64,000 nt of DNA from Paractinoplanes atraurantiacus (GTDB taxonomy: Bacteria > Actinomycetota > Actinomycetes > Mycobacteriales > Micromonosporaceae). Below the pieces are notes generated by a model, which searched no databases, was not told the DNA's origin, and was given only the letters and a program-made list of their open reading frames with translations. Positions 52,801 to 59,294 of the stretch are shown here, piece by piece (positions within the stretch are counted from its first letter, which is position 1; every line of letters starts with the position of its first letter). The position numbers and the translations under genes were made by a program. Location: the NCBI RefSeq assembly GCF_900215205.1, contig NZ_OBDY01000002.1, positions 143,867 to 207,866 on the forward strand. The letters run 5' to 3'.

Positions 52801-53459
52801 GCGGGCTCGATCTGGTCGCCGCCGACGGCGCGACCGGCGAGGCGTACGACGCGGACACGACCGGCTGGCTGCCGGGCGAGGGGTGCGGGGCGCTGCTGCT
52901 GCGACCCGCCGGGCCGGCCGCCGCCGACGGCGACCCGGTGCGCGGCATCGTCGAGGCCACCTGGACCGGGCACGCCGGGCGGACCAGCCGCTTCGGCGCC
53001 CCGGACGCGGCCGAGCTCGCCGGCTCGCTGGCCCAGGCGCTGCGGTCGGCCGGGCTCACCGCGGCCGACCTGGACTACGTGGAGACGGCCGCGGCCGGGG
53101 CCGCCCTGGCCGACGCGGCCGAACTGGAGGCCCTCGGCCAGGTCGCCGCCGGCCGGGACCGGCCGCTGCCGATCGGCACGATCAAGCCCAACCTCGGCCA
53201 CCTGGAGGCCGCCTCGGGACTGTCCCAGCTGACCAAGGTTCTCCTGCAGTTCGAGCACGGCGAGATCGCGCCGACCCGGCTCGCCCGGCGGCGCGGCCCG
53301 CTGGCCGACTGGGATCCGGCCGTGCTGACCGTGCCGGAGCGGCCGACGCCGTGGCCCCGGCGCGACTCCGGCGGGCCGCCCCGCGCGCTGGTGAACGCGC
53401 TCGGCGCGACCGGGTCGTATGGGCATGTCGTGCTGCGCGCGCCCGGAGGCGGGCGGTGA
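46857..53459 (+). CDS. Hybrid NRPS-PKS: ACP-Cy-Cy-A(Cys)-PCP-Ox-KS0
   Basis: A 2200-residue protein from GTG 46857. Domains: carrier 1-80 (DLGLDSLSA, Ser39); Cy1 about 97-510 (Asp221/Asp226, with Gly229 in place of the Ser of DxxxxDxxS); Cy2 about 518-920 (Asp639/Asp644/Ser647, complete); adenylation about 925-1435 with code D-L-F-N-F-S-L-V-W-K, close to the Cys code DLYNLSLIWK; PCP Ser1485; FMN thiazoline oxidase about 1576-1760 (ERTSHRQF, YPSAGDTY); KS about 1780-2200. The KS has Cys1942 and His2115 but Ala2078 replaces the His of HGTGT, marking a non-elongating KS0. The module condenses, cyclises and oxidises Cys to a thiazole. The protein ends at the KS edge; its post-KS linker starts the PKS at 59295. 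The stop overlaps the TE start. Confidence 0.93.
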   Translation: MDEDLNGELVRELRDTLGTILRRDVGDDRTPLRDLGLDSLSAARFILEIQLAYGVELTMVELADCGGVADLAGRVGRNRGAGGGGPAADPAAAEQPFPLTPLQRAYLAGKHPELSDDPVGCHLYREFEVAGLDVDRLREAWRAVLRRHAMLRAGVEGNSQRIRPELPEWTTPVHETGDYERDVRSARERLSHRGFTAGEWPLYAIEVTRGPERSTVHLCLDALLTDGHGLDLLLEHWWRAYTEPGTPLPDPGLTARDCLVWLHEQSAGPAYERDRRYWADRLAGLPAAPRLGDPDPAAAVPAGRCRPRRSLGARLSAGEWSALRERAGRLGVSPTALVLAVFAEALDRQGADEPYSLVLTTNRRSRLPAAAEGVIAPFTSTSVLIVGDLAATGLDDAARAVHRRLWEDLDHAGVSGIEAVQAARRGPGPALPVVFTSLLDATRTAPGGGFADAVTFATSQTSGVAVDCQVEERGGELALRWDITDALLPAGGGDVLFATFVNLLAAAAVDDPAAETTWPLNELQQAYFVARVQGRHEWDGCQVYHSFTVDDLDVRRLAAAWTAMIHAYEALRSSVTPDGRLVVRATAPASWRVPVLDDPGAVRVEPLVSRAFPLGRWPQFDLRVTRGEGGSAVVHLTIDLTVCDGRSVHFLLRELFRLYADPAARPLPAASFAQYAAERPEPGTAAEHWREVAAALPPGPPLPMPGAAGGDPRRVRHAGAVPGWRGLRERGAAAGIGPDALLLAALTGALGEVFDAPFAVSLVRWTEPTRRFRPAERTALSWIAHAPERSPWERAAHYQKQLDADAAADAVSGLAALRRLVLRRRGDGTFAFPVVHTGLLDLAEQPLPAGVTAGPWLTCTPDVSLDCIAMDDGDGELKCFWDATAADFAPGVVDRVFEAYLRQLRELAAADAPPDEPDPRRQLIRWNDTARPFTADGPVHRRFEEQARRDPDAVAVRWRHGTMTYGELNRRANAVARQLRHDGVRPGAVVAVSVPRGPDLAVAVYGILKAGGAYLPVEPYLPAERVGAMLGDAAAVALLISGDGPAWSPPPGLTVRTLPDTDPVSDDGDPPPLAGPDDMAYVIYTSGSTGRPKGVVVTHRPLHNLFAWCRRRYGFGPGDLGLCVTSLGFDLSVFDLLGLLGDGAAVYVADETEQRDPQLLVDAMLREGVTFWNSAPTSLDQLAPLFPAPGTAGADALRLVFLSGDYTPLSLPDRVRAAFPRARLVSLGGATEATVWSNYFEVEEVDPGWRSIPYGHPIDNSRYYVLDERGEPCPPGEAGDLYIAGACLSQGYANRPDLTAERFPPDPFAGLFGAADDERMYRTGDRAERLPDGTIIFLGRLDNQVKIRGFRVELGEIEHRLRAHPGVADVVVTARPDHTGDRKLVAYVVPAARPAPGVPELRKHAAAALPDYMVPNFVAFVDTFPATANGKLDRAALPWPLPAEPGPGEASADGLRDDLVAIFAELVGAGAIDPDADLWDQGVTSFTMVQVSAALQSRHGRRVPVSALLAEPTITGLARSLAAPPPAAQPEPAASPGPGVDFFDQADRDRFKEREPGRRAPAPAENSLALPGEPAAAELYRERTSHRQFTGEAVELAELATLLGLLRPIPDGDRLRYRYPSAGDTYAVQVYVHARSVTGLEPGVYYYDPPEHTLRRIGDGAELSRSAHFFYNRPLFDAAAFELHLVGQRRGIEPLYGADSDRFLTLEAGYIGQLLMGEQASAGLGLCPIGAIAEDRLRPALRLDDDHRFLQAFFGGRPIAAVRATPAPAQPAPAAPAALDLAVVGLAGRYPGADDLAQLWAGLLAGRSAAGPMPGDRAGALGLTGSLSRITGGFLSDIDTFDSLRFRVSPLEAATLDPQARLVLETVWRCLEDAGHTPAGLAAQGRVGVFVAGMWPDHQVAAAERWRAGEPATTSGIAADLPNRVSHAFGFRGPSIAVNTSCSSSLTALHLAAQSLARGECVAAVVAGVNLITHPFHLALLRGLDLVAADGATGEAYDADTTGWLPGEGCGALLLRPAGPAAADGDPVRGIVEATWTGHAGRTSRFGAPDAAELAGSLAQALRSAGLTAADLDYVETAAAGAALADAAELEALGQVAAGRDRPLPIGTIKPNLGHLEAASGLSQLTKVLLQFEHGEIAPTRLARRRGPLADWDPAVLTVPERPTPWPRRDSGGPPRALVNALGATGSYGHVVLRAPGGGR

Positions 53460-54283
53460 CGGCCTGGCTCAGCGTCCCGCCGAGCGCCGCGGACGCGCCG
53501 GTGCGCCTGCTCTGCTTCGCCCACGCGGGCGGCGGCGCCGGATTCTTCCAGCCGTGGCGGCCGGTGCTCGCCCCGGAGGTGGCGGTCTGCCCGGTGGTGC
53601 TGCCGGGACGCGAGACCCGGGTGCGGGAGGAACCGTACCGGCGGGTCGAGGATCTCCTCGGCCCGCTCGTCGACGGTCTCGGCGGCCACCTCGACCGGCC
53701 GTACGCGATCCTCGGCCACAGCATGGGCGCCGTGCTCGCGTACGAGGTCGCCCGTCGCCTCACCGGGGCCGGCGCCGCGCCGCTCTGCCTGTTCGTCTCC
53801 GGCCGGCGCGCCCCGCGGACGCCCACCCGGCGCCCGGCCCTGCACCGCCTGCCGGAGGACGAGTTCCTGCGCGCGGTCGGCCTGCTCAACGGCACCCCAC
53901 CCGAGGTGCTGGCGCAGGGCGACGTCATCAAGCTGTTCCTGCCGTCGTTGCGGGCCGACTTCGAGCTCAACGAGGTCTACGCGCCGCTGCCCGGCCCGCC
54001 GCTGGACTGTCCGGTGTCGGCGCTGACCGGTGACGCCGACCCCGAGGTGAACCTCGACGAGATCGCCGCCTGGCGGGAGACCACCCGCGGCGCGTTCACC
54101 CTGCGGGTGTTCCGCGGCGACCACTTCTATCTCAAGGGCGCGCCGCCCGAGGTGCTCGCCGCGATCCGCGCCGACCTGCGCCGGCTCGGGGCGGCCACCG
54201 CTCAAACCTGCGCAGACAGCGGGGCCCTACCGCCCGTACAAACGAATCGCGAGATCGCCCGACTGGAAGGGACCGTCCGATGA
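53456..54283 (+). CDS. Type II thioesterase (editing)
   Basis: A 275-residue alpha/beta-hydrolase of the RifR/GrsT type: LLCFAHAGGGAGFFQPW, nucleophile Ser89 in GHSMGAVL, His in GDHFYL and an Asp in TGDADPEV. Such enzymes remove misloaded or stalled groups from carrier domains. The GTG start overlaps the NRPS stop by 4 bp and its own stop overlaps the next ATG by 4 bp, so it is translationally coupled on both sides. LnmN is the counterpart in the leinamycin cluster. The last 20 residues are an unrelated tail. Confidence 0.93.
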   Translation: MTAWLSVPPSAADAPVRLLCFAHAGGGAGFFQPWRPVLAPEVAVCPVVLPGRETRVREEPYRRVEDLLGPLVDGLGGHLDRPYAILGHSMGAVLAYEVARRLTGAGAAPLCLFVSGRRAPRTPTRRPALHRLPEDEFLRAVGLLNGTPPEVLAQGDVIKLFLPSLRADFELNEVYAPLPGPPLDCPVSALTGDADPEVNLDEIAAWRETTRGAFTLRVFRGDHFYLKGAPPEVLAAIRADLRRLGAATAQTCADSGALPPVQTNREIARLEGTVR

Positions 54284-55182
54284 CAGCGACGACCGCGGCC
54301 GCCACGCCCCGCGCCCAGGACCAGACTTCGCTGGCGCCGGAGAAGCTCCTGCATTCCGGCAACAGCGGGATGGTCATCTACCGGGTGGGGCAGCTGAACT
54401 ACGAATTCGCCCGGGAGGGCCGCGGGTTCAGCGTCGACCTGCTGGGCTACATCAACGACAAGCAGCAGGGCGTGGCCACGACGTTCTGCTACGAGGAGGT
54501 CTTCGGCGTCAAGGACCGGCTGCACTGGCTGATCCACATGCGCTCGCCGAACGAGTACCAGAAGCTGCTCGAGATGGTCGACCACGACGAGGAGTTCCAG
54601 GGCATCTCGGTCGTCGACCGGCTTCCCGAGAAGGGGCACGGCAACTGGGAGAAGATCTTTCTCGAGAGCAGCATGTACGAGCGGATCCTCTGCCCCCAGC
54701 ACGGTTTGCAGCACCATCACGACGAGCCGGACGATCCGCAGGAGGCGGCGAACTTCGTCACCTCGGCGCGGCACCAGACCGCGCAGCCGTTCGGCGACCA
54801 GCTCAACTCGTCGAACGCCGGTGCCATCGTGGTCCGTACGGCGACCGTGAAGTACGAGTTCCGCAAGGAGGGCCGGCTCTTCGCCTTCGACTGGCAGGAG
54901 CACGTCAACCGCGAGCTCGCCGGCGACGTCACGGTCCTGCTCTACGAGGAGACCTTCGGTCAGCAGGACCGGATCTACTCGCTGATCCACCTGCGCGACC
55001 TCGACGCCTACGGCGCGCTGGCCGAACTCGACCGCAGCCCGGCCACCGACGAGCGGATCTACCGCAAGCCGCGGGTGCACGAGTCGAAGGGCGGCGGCAC
55101 ATGGGAACGGCTGTTCGTGCCGGCCACCATCCACGACACCCTGCTCCTGCCGCAGCGGCCGTCAACGCCCGCCCGCGCCTGA
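54280..55182 (+). CDS. DUF6039-like protein, copy 2 (internally duplicated)
   Basis: A 300-residue paralogue of the protein at 38233. Its two halves repeat LHSGNSGMVIYRVGQLNYEF with CYEEVFGVKDRLHWLIHM, and SSNAGAIVVRTATVKYEFRK with LYEETFGQQDRIYSLIHL. Half 1 ends EKGHGNWEKIF and half 2 SKGGGTWERLF, the same EKGGGxWxxxF element as in copy 1. It is translationally coupled to the thioesterase (ATGA overlap) and precedes the HMG-CoA-synthase-like gene by 10 bp, so it is firmly part of the operon. Its location beside beta-branching genes invites a link with polyketide tailoring, but no motif shows the reaction. Confidence 0.8.
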   Translation: MTATTAAATPRAQDQTSLAPEKLLHSGNSGMVIYRVGQLNYEFAREGRGFSVDLLGYINDKQQGVATTFCYEEVFGVKDRLHWLIHMRSPNEYQKLLEMVDHDEEFQGISVVDRLPEKGHGNWEKIFLESSMYERILCPQHGLQHHHDEPDDPQEAANFVTSARHQTAQPFGDQLNSSNAGAIVVRTATVKYEFRKEGRLFAFDWQEHVNRELAGDVTVLLYEETFGQQDRIYSLIHLRDLDAYGALAELDRSPATDERIYRKPRVHESKGGGTWERLFVPATIHDTLLLPQRPSTPARA

Positions 55183-55192
55183 GACGGCACCG

Positions 55193-56416
55193 GTGAGCAC
55201 CGGCATCGAGGCCATCAACGCCTACGTGGGGCGGGCCTTCGTCGACGTCCGCGACCTGTTCACGGACCGGGGGCTGAGCATGTCCCGGTTCGACAACCTG
55301 ATGATGACGCAGAAGTCGGTGAACCTGCCGTGCGAGGACCCGGTCACCAACGCGGTGAACGCGGCCCGCCCCCTGGTGGCCGGCCTCTCGCCGGCCGAGC
55401 TGGCCGGCATCGAGCTGCTCGTCGTCGGCACCGAGAGCGGGCTCGACTTCGGCAAGCCGATCAGCACATACGTGCACCATCACCTCGGTCTGCCCAGCCG
55501 GTGCCGCTCGTTCGAGGTGAAACACGCCTGCTACGGCGGCACCGCGGCCCTGCAGACGGCGGCGGCGCTGGTCGAGACCAGCCCGTCACCGTCGGCCCGG
55601 GCCCTGGTGGTGGCGGCCGACGCGCCCAGCAACGGTGCCCGGGGCACCTATTGGGAGCCGTCGGAGGGCGCCGGAGCGGTGGCCATGCTGGTCGGCCGCG
55701 ACGCGCGGGTGCTGGCGCTGGACCCGGGCGCGAGCGGCTGGCACACGTACGAGGTGATGGACACCGCCCGGCCCGCCGTCGAGACCGACGTGGTCGACTC
55801 GGACCTGTCGCTGCTGGCCTACCTGAGCTGCCTGGAGAACTGCTTCGCGGCCTACTGCGACCGGGTGCCGGGCACGGACGTCGTCGGCACCTTCGACCAT
55901 CTGGTGTTCCACACGCCGTTCGCCGGCATGGTCAAGGGCGCGCACCGGACGCTGCTGCGCAAGCTGCGCCGGCTGGACGCGGCCGGCATCGAGCGGGACT
56001 TCGCCGCGCGCATGGCCGCCTCCCTGCACTACGCGGCGCGGGTCGGCAACCTCTTCTCGGCCGCGATCTATCTCGCGCTCTGCTCGCTGCTCGAACAGGC
56101 CCCGAGCGACCGCACGCGGCGGATCGGCCTCTTCTCGTACGGATCGGGCTGCGCCTCGGAGTTCTTCAGCGGGGTCGTCCCGGCCGGCGCCCGCCCCGGA
56201 CTGGACATCGGCGCCCAGCTCGACGACCGCCGGCGGCTGACCGTCGGCGAGTACGACAAGCTCACCGCCGGCAGCGACCAGCGCGCGTTCGGTGTGCGGG
56301 AGGCGGTCTTCGACGCGGCCGGCTACGGACCGGTCTTCGACTCGCACGTCGCCGGTCGCGGCCTGCTGGTGCTCGACCGGATTCGCGACTACCACAGGGA
56401 GTACCGGTGGGCCTGA
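55193..56416 (+). CDS. HMG-CoA synthase-like beta-branching enzyme (HCS, LnmM-like)
   Basis: A 407-residue thiolase-fold enzyme with the full HCS triad: Glu81 in GTESGLD, Cys113 in KHACYGG and His240 in VFHTPFAG, at positions nearly those of PksG (Glu82, Cys114, His250). It should add an acyl-ACP donor to a beta-keto intermediate on a PKS carrier, starting an alkyl beta-branch. The start is GTG 55193. The end overlaps the crotonase start by 10 bp. The donor ACP and the decarboxylase (or LnmK-type enzyme) needed for the pathway are not in this window and may lie beyond 64000. Confidence 0.92.
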   Translation: MSTGIEAINAYVGRAFVDVRDLFTDRGLSMSRFDNLMMTQKSVNLPCEDPVTNAVNAARPLVAGLSPAELAGIELLVVGTESGLDFGKPISTYVHHHLGLPSRCRSFEVKHACYGGTAALQTAAALVETSPSPSARALVVAADAPSNGARGTYWEPSEGAGAVAMLVGRDARVLALDPGASGWHTYEVMDTARPAVETDVVDSDLSLLAYLSCLENCFAAYCDRVPGTDVVGTFDHLVFHTPFAGMVKGAHRTLLRKLRRLDAAGIERDFAARMAASLHYAARVGNLFSAAIYLALCSLLEQAPSDRTRRIGLFSYGSGCASEFFSGVVPAGARPGLDIGAQLDDRRRLTVGEYDKLTAGSDQRAFGVREAVFDAAGYGPVFDSHVAGRGLLVLDRIRDYHREYRWA

Positions 56417-57153
56417 CCGAGCGGACGGCCACGCTGCGGACGGTCAGCATCGACCGCGGCGACGGCGCGAACAGCGTCGACGAGGCCATGGTGGCCCGCC
56501 TGCACGAGGCGCTCGACCGGGCGGAGGCCGACCCGGACTGCCGGATGCTGCTGATCACCTCGGGCGACGGGGTGTTCAGCACCGGCATGAACCTCGCCGC
56601 GGCCGCCTCGGGCGAGGCGCCGGAAGCGGCCGGCCGGGCGTTCTTCGACCTGATGCGGCGCTTCACCGGCGTGCCGCTGATGGTGGCCGCGCACGTCGAC
56701 GGGCAGGTGGCCGGCGGCGGGGTCGGCCTGGTCGCGGCGTGCGACCTCGTCCTCGCCAGCGAACGCAGCACCTTCGCGCTGCCCGAGGCGCTGTGGGGGT
56801 TGCTGCCGTGCTGCGTGCTGCCGTTCCTCGTGCGCCGGATCGGCTTCCAGCGGGCGTACGCCATGACGCTGACCACGCGCCCGGTCCCGGCCGCCGACGC
56901 CGCGCGGTCCGGTCTGGCCGACGAGGTCGCGGCCGACCTGACCGGCCCGGTGCGCCGGCTCGCCTACCGCGCGGGCAAGCTGGACACCGCCACCGTGGCC
57001 GCCCTCAAGCGGTACGCCGGCGCCCTGTGGCCGGTCACCGCCGAGACGCGCGAGCTGGCCGTCGGCGAGCTGGGCCGGCTCATGGCCACGCCGGCCGTGC
57101 ACGAGCGCCTCACCGCGTTCGCCGAGTCCGGCCGCCTGCCGTGGGACCGGTAG
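56407..57153 (+). CDS. Enoyl-CoA hydratase/crotonase (ECH, beta-branch cassette)
   Basis: A 248-residue crotonase from GTG 56407, overlapping the HCS end by 10 bp. The oxyanion-hole segments are FSTGMNLAA and QVAGGGVGLVAACDL, and FALPEALWGLLPCCVLPFLV resembles the ECH1 (dehydratase) type of beta-branching cassettes. It would dehydrate the HMG-like adduct made by the HCS. Decarboxylation would need a second ECH that I do not see. The next gene starts 4 bp downstream, so all are one operon. Confidence 0.88.
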   Translation: MGLTERTATLRTVSIDRGDGANSVDEAMVARLHEALDRAEADPDCRMLLITSGDGVFSTGMNLAAAASGEAPEAAGRAFFDLMRRFTGVPLMVAAHVDGQVAGGGVGLVAACDLVLASERSTFALPEALWGLLPCCVLPFLVRRIGFQRAYAMTLTTRPVPAADAARSGLADEVAADLTGPVRRLAYRAGKLDTATVAALKRYAGALWPVTAETRELAVGELGRLMATPAVHERLTAFAESGRLPWDR

Positions 57154-57157
57154 CCCG

Positions 57158-59230
57158 ATGAGCCGCGCGTTCCTCTTCCCTGGCCAGGGCTCGCAGACGC
57201 CCGGGATGGGCGGCGACCTGTTCGCCGCGTACCCCGATCTGACCGGCGCCGCCGACGAGATCCTCGGCTACTCCGTGCGCGAGCTGTGCCGGGGCGAGGA
57301 CGGCCGGCTGCACCGCACCGAGTTCGCCCAGCCGGCCCTGTTCGTGGTGAACGCCCTGGCCTATCGGCAGCGCCGGGAGCGCGGCGGCCCCGCGCCGGAC
57401 GTGCTGGCCGGGCACAGCCTGGGCGAGTGGAGCGCGCTGTACGCGGCCGGCTGCGTCGACTTCGCCACCGGGCTGCGGCTGGTGCGCCGGCGCGGCGAGT
57501 TGATGGGCGCGGTCACCGGCGGCGGCATGCTGGCCGTGCTCGGTGTGCCCCGCGACCGGCTCCTCGCCGTCCTGGCCGAGGCCGGCCTCGACGACATCGA
57601 CCTGGCCAACGACAACGTGCCCGGTCAGCTGGTGCTGGCCGGCCCCAAGGAGTCCACCCGGGCGGTCGTCGCGGCGCTCGCCGCGGCCGGCGCCGGAGGG
57701 CGGTGCGTGCCGCTCAACGTCAGCGTGGCCGCGCACTCCCGCTCTCTGGCCGGGCCGGCCGCGGAGTTCGCCGCGCTGTTGCGCGAGGTCGCGTTCGCCG
57801 AGCCGGCGCTGCCGGTGATCGCGAACGTGACCGCGCGGCCGCACCGTGTCGAGGAGCTTCCCGACCTGCTGAGCCGGCATCTGGTGAGCCCGGTGCGGTG
57901 GTGGGACACGCTGTGCCGGCTGGCCCGCGACGGGGTGGACGCGGTGGAGGAGATCGGGCCCGGCGAGGTGCTGACGAAGATGTGGAAGCGCGCCCGCGCC
58001 GACCTGCCCCCGCCCGATCCCGCCGCCCCGGCCCCGGCCACGCCCGCCCCCGGTTCGATCGCGCTGGGTAGCTCGTCGTTCCGGCAGGCCTACGGGGTGC
58101 GGCAGGCCTACGTGGCCGGTGGGCTCGGCTACGGGGTGACCGGGCCCGAGCTGGTACGCCGGATGACCGGCGCCGGCTGTCTCGCGTTCCTCGGCGCCGG
58201 CGGGCGCCGGCTCGACGAGGTCGAGGCCGACCTGTCCGAGCTGTCCGGCCTGGACGGACGGTGGGGAATCACCCTCCCCGCCGGTCCGGGCCAGGCCGGC
58301 CTGGTCGAGCTGGCGCTGCGGCACGGCGTACGGCACGCGGAGGCCGACGCGTACGCCGGAGTGACCGGCCCGCTGGTGCGGTGGCGGTTCGCCGGGCCGG
58401 ACCGGCACCTGATGGTTCGGGTGTCCCGCGCCCGGCAGGCCGCCGACTTCCTCCGCCCACCGGCGCCCGGCCCGGCCGGCGACCCGGTGGGAGCGCCCGT
58501 GGCCACCGACCTGTGCGGGCCGATCACCCTGCTGACGGAGCTGCTGGCGATGCGGGACGAGGCCGCCGCCCGGCACGGCGGCGCCGAGCCCGTGCGCGTC
58601 GGGGTGACCGGCGGCATGGGCGATCCGCGCGCGGTCGCGGCCGCGTTCCTGATGGGCGCCGACTTCGTCGTCACCGGGCCGGTCAACCAATGCTGCCCGC
58701 AGGCCCGCACCTCGGACGTGGTCAAGGACATGCTGACCCGGGCCGGCGCCGACGACGCCCGGGACGCGCCCGCCGAGGAGCTCTTCGAGGTCGGCGGGCG
58801 GGCGACCGTGCTGGCCACCGGAACCCTGTTCCCGGCCCGGGCCGAGGCGCTCTACCGGGCCTACCGCGACCACCCCGGACTGGACCGGCTCGGCCCGGAC
58901 GTGCGGCGCCGGTTCGAACGCGACCTGCTGGGACGGTCGCTGGACGCGGTGTGGGCCGAGGTGGCGCCGGCCGCGGACGGCGGGGACGACCCGCGCCGGC
59001 GGATGGCCGCGGTGTTCCGCTGGTACTTCGCCCGGGCCGCGCGACTCGCCGTGACCGGCGATCCCGGCGGGCGGATGAACTACCTCGTGCCCTTCGACGC
59101 CGAGGTGGCCGCGTTCAACCGGTCGGTGCGCGGCACCAGGCTGGAGCACTGGGCGGCGCGGACCCCGGACGCGATCGCCGAGCATCTTCTGGCCGGCGCG
59201 GGCCGCCTGCTCGGCCGTGCTCATTCCTGA
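57158..59230 (+). CDS. Trans-acting acyltransferase with degenerate PfaD-like reductase, copy 2
   Basis: A 690-residue paralogue of the protein at 39710. Acyltransferase about 1-285: LFPGQGSQ, Ser87 in GHSLGEW, Arg in RRGELM, His193 in VAAHSRSL (Phe of the usual AFHS is Ala). Reductase-like half about 300-685: CLAFLGAGGRRLDEV and GGMGDPRAVAAAFLMGADFV are present, but the segment holding SGGHTD in copy 1 is missing; TDLC runs straight into GPITLLTELL near residue 453. I expect this half to be inactive as an enoyl reductase. The AT could supply a second substrate or act as an acyl hydrolase; this is unresolved. It starts 4 bp after the crotonase. Confidence 0.9.
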   Translation: MSRAFLFPGQGSQTPGMGGDLFAAYPDLTGAADEILGYSVRELCRGEDGRLHRTEFAQPALFVVNALAYRQRRERGGPAPDVLAGHSLGEWSALYAAGCVDFATGLRLVRRRGELMGAVTGGGMLAVLGVPRDRLLAVLAEAGLDDIDLANDNVPGQLVLAGPKESTRAVVAALAAAGAGGRCVPLNVSVAAHSRSLAGPAAEFAALLREVAFAEPALPVIANVTARPHRVEELPDLLSRHLVSPVRWWDTLCRLARDGVDAVEEIGPGEVLTKMWKRARADLPPPDPAAPAPATPAPGSIALGSSSFRQAYGVRQAYVAGGLGYGVTGPELVRRMTGAGCLAFLGAGGRRLDEVEADLSELSGLDGRWGITLPAGPGQAGLVELALRHGVRHAEADAYAGVTGPLVRWRFAGPDRHLMVRVSRARQAADFLRPPAPGPAGDPVGAPVATDLCGPITLLTELLAMRDEAAARHGGAEPVRVGVTGGMGDPRAVAAAFLMGADFVVTGPVNQCCPQARTSDVVKDMLTRAGADDARDAPAEELFEVGGRATVLATGTLFPARAEALYRAYRDHPGLDRLGPDVRRRFERDLLGRSLDAVWAEVAPAADGGDDPRRRMAAVFRWYFARAARLAVTGDPGGRMNYLVPFDAEVAAFNRSVRGTRLEHWAARTPDAIAEHLLAGAGRLLGRAHS

Positions 59231-59294
59231 GCAGGCAAGCGGCGCGGACGTCCCTAGCCTTCTGGCGAGAGCCGCTGAAACGGGGTGGAGTGCC

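Noticed and set aside
46821..53426. A 2201-codon open frame antisense to the NRPS-PKS gene
   Set aside because: It mirrors the sense gene almost exactly, has low-complexity Arg/Gly/Pro composition and no domains; it is a product of GC-rich third positions.
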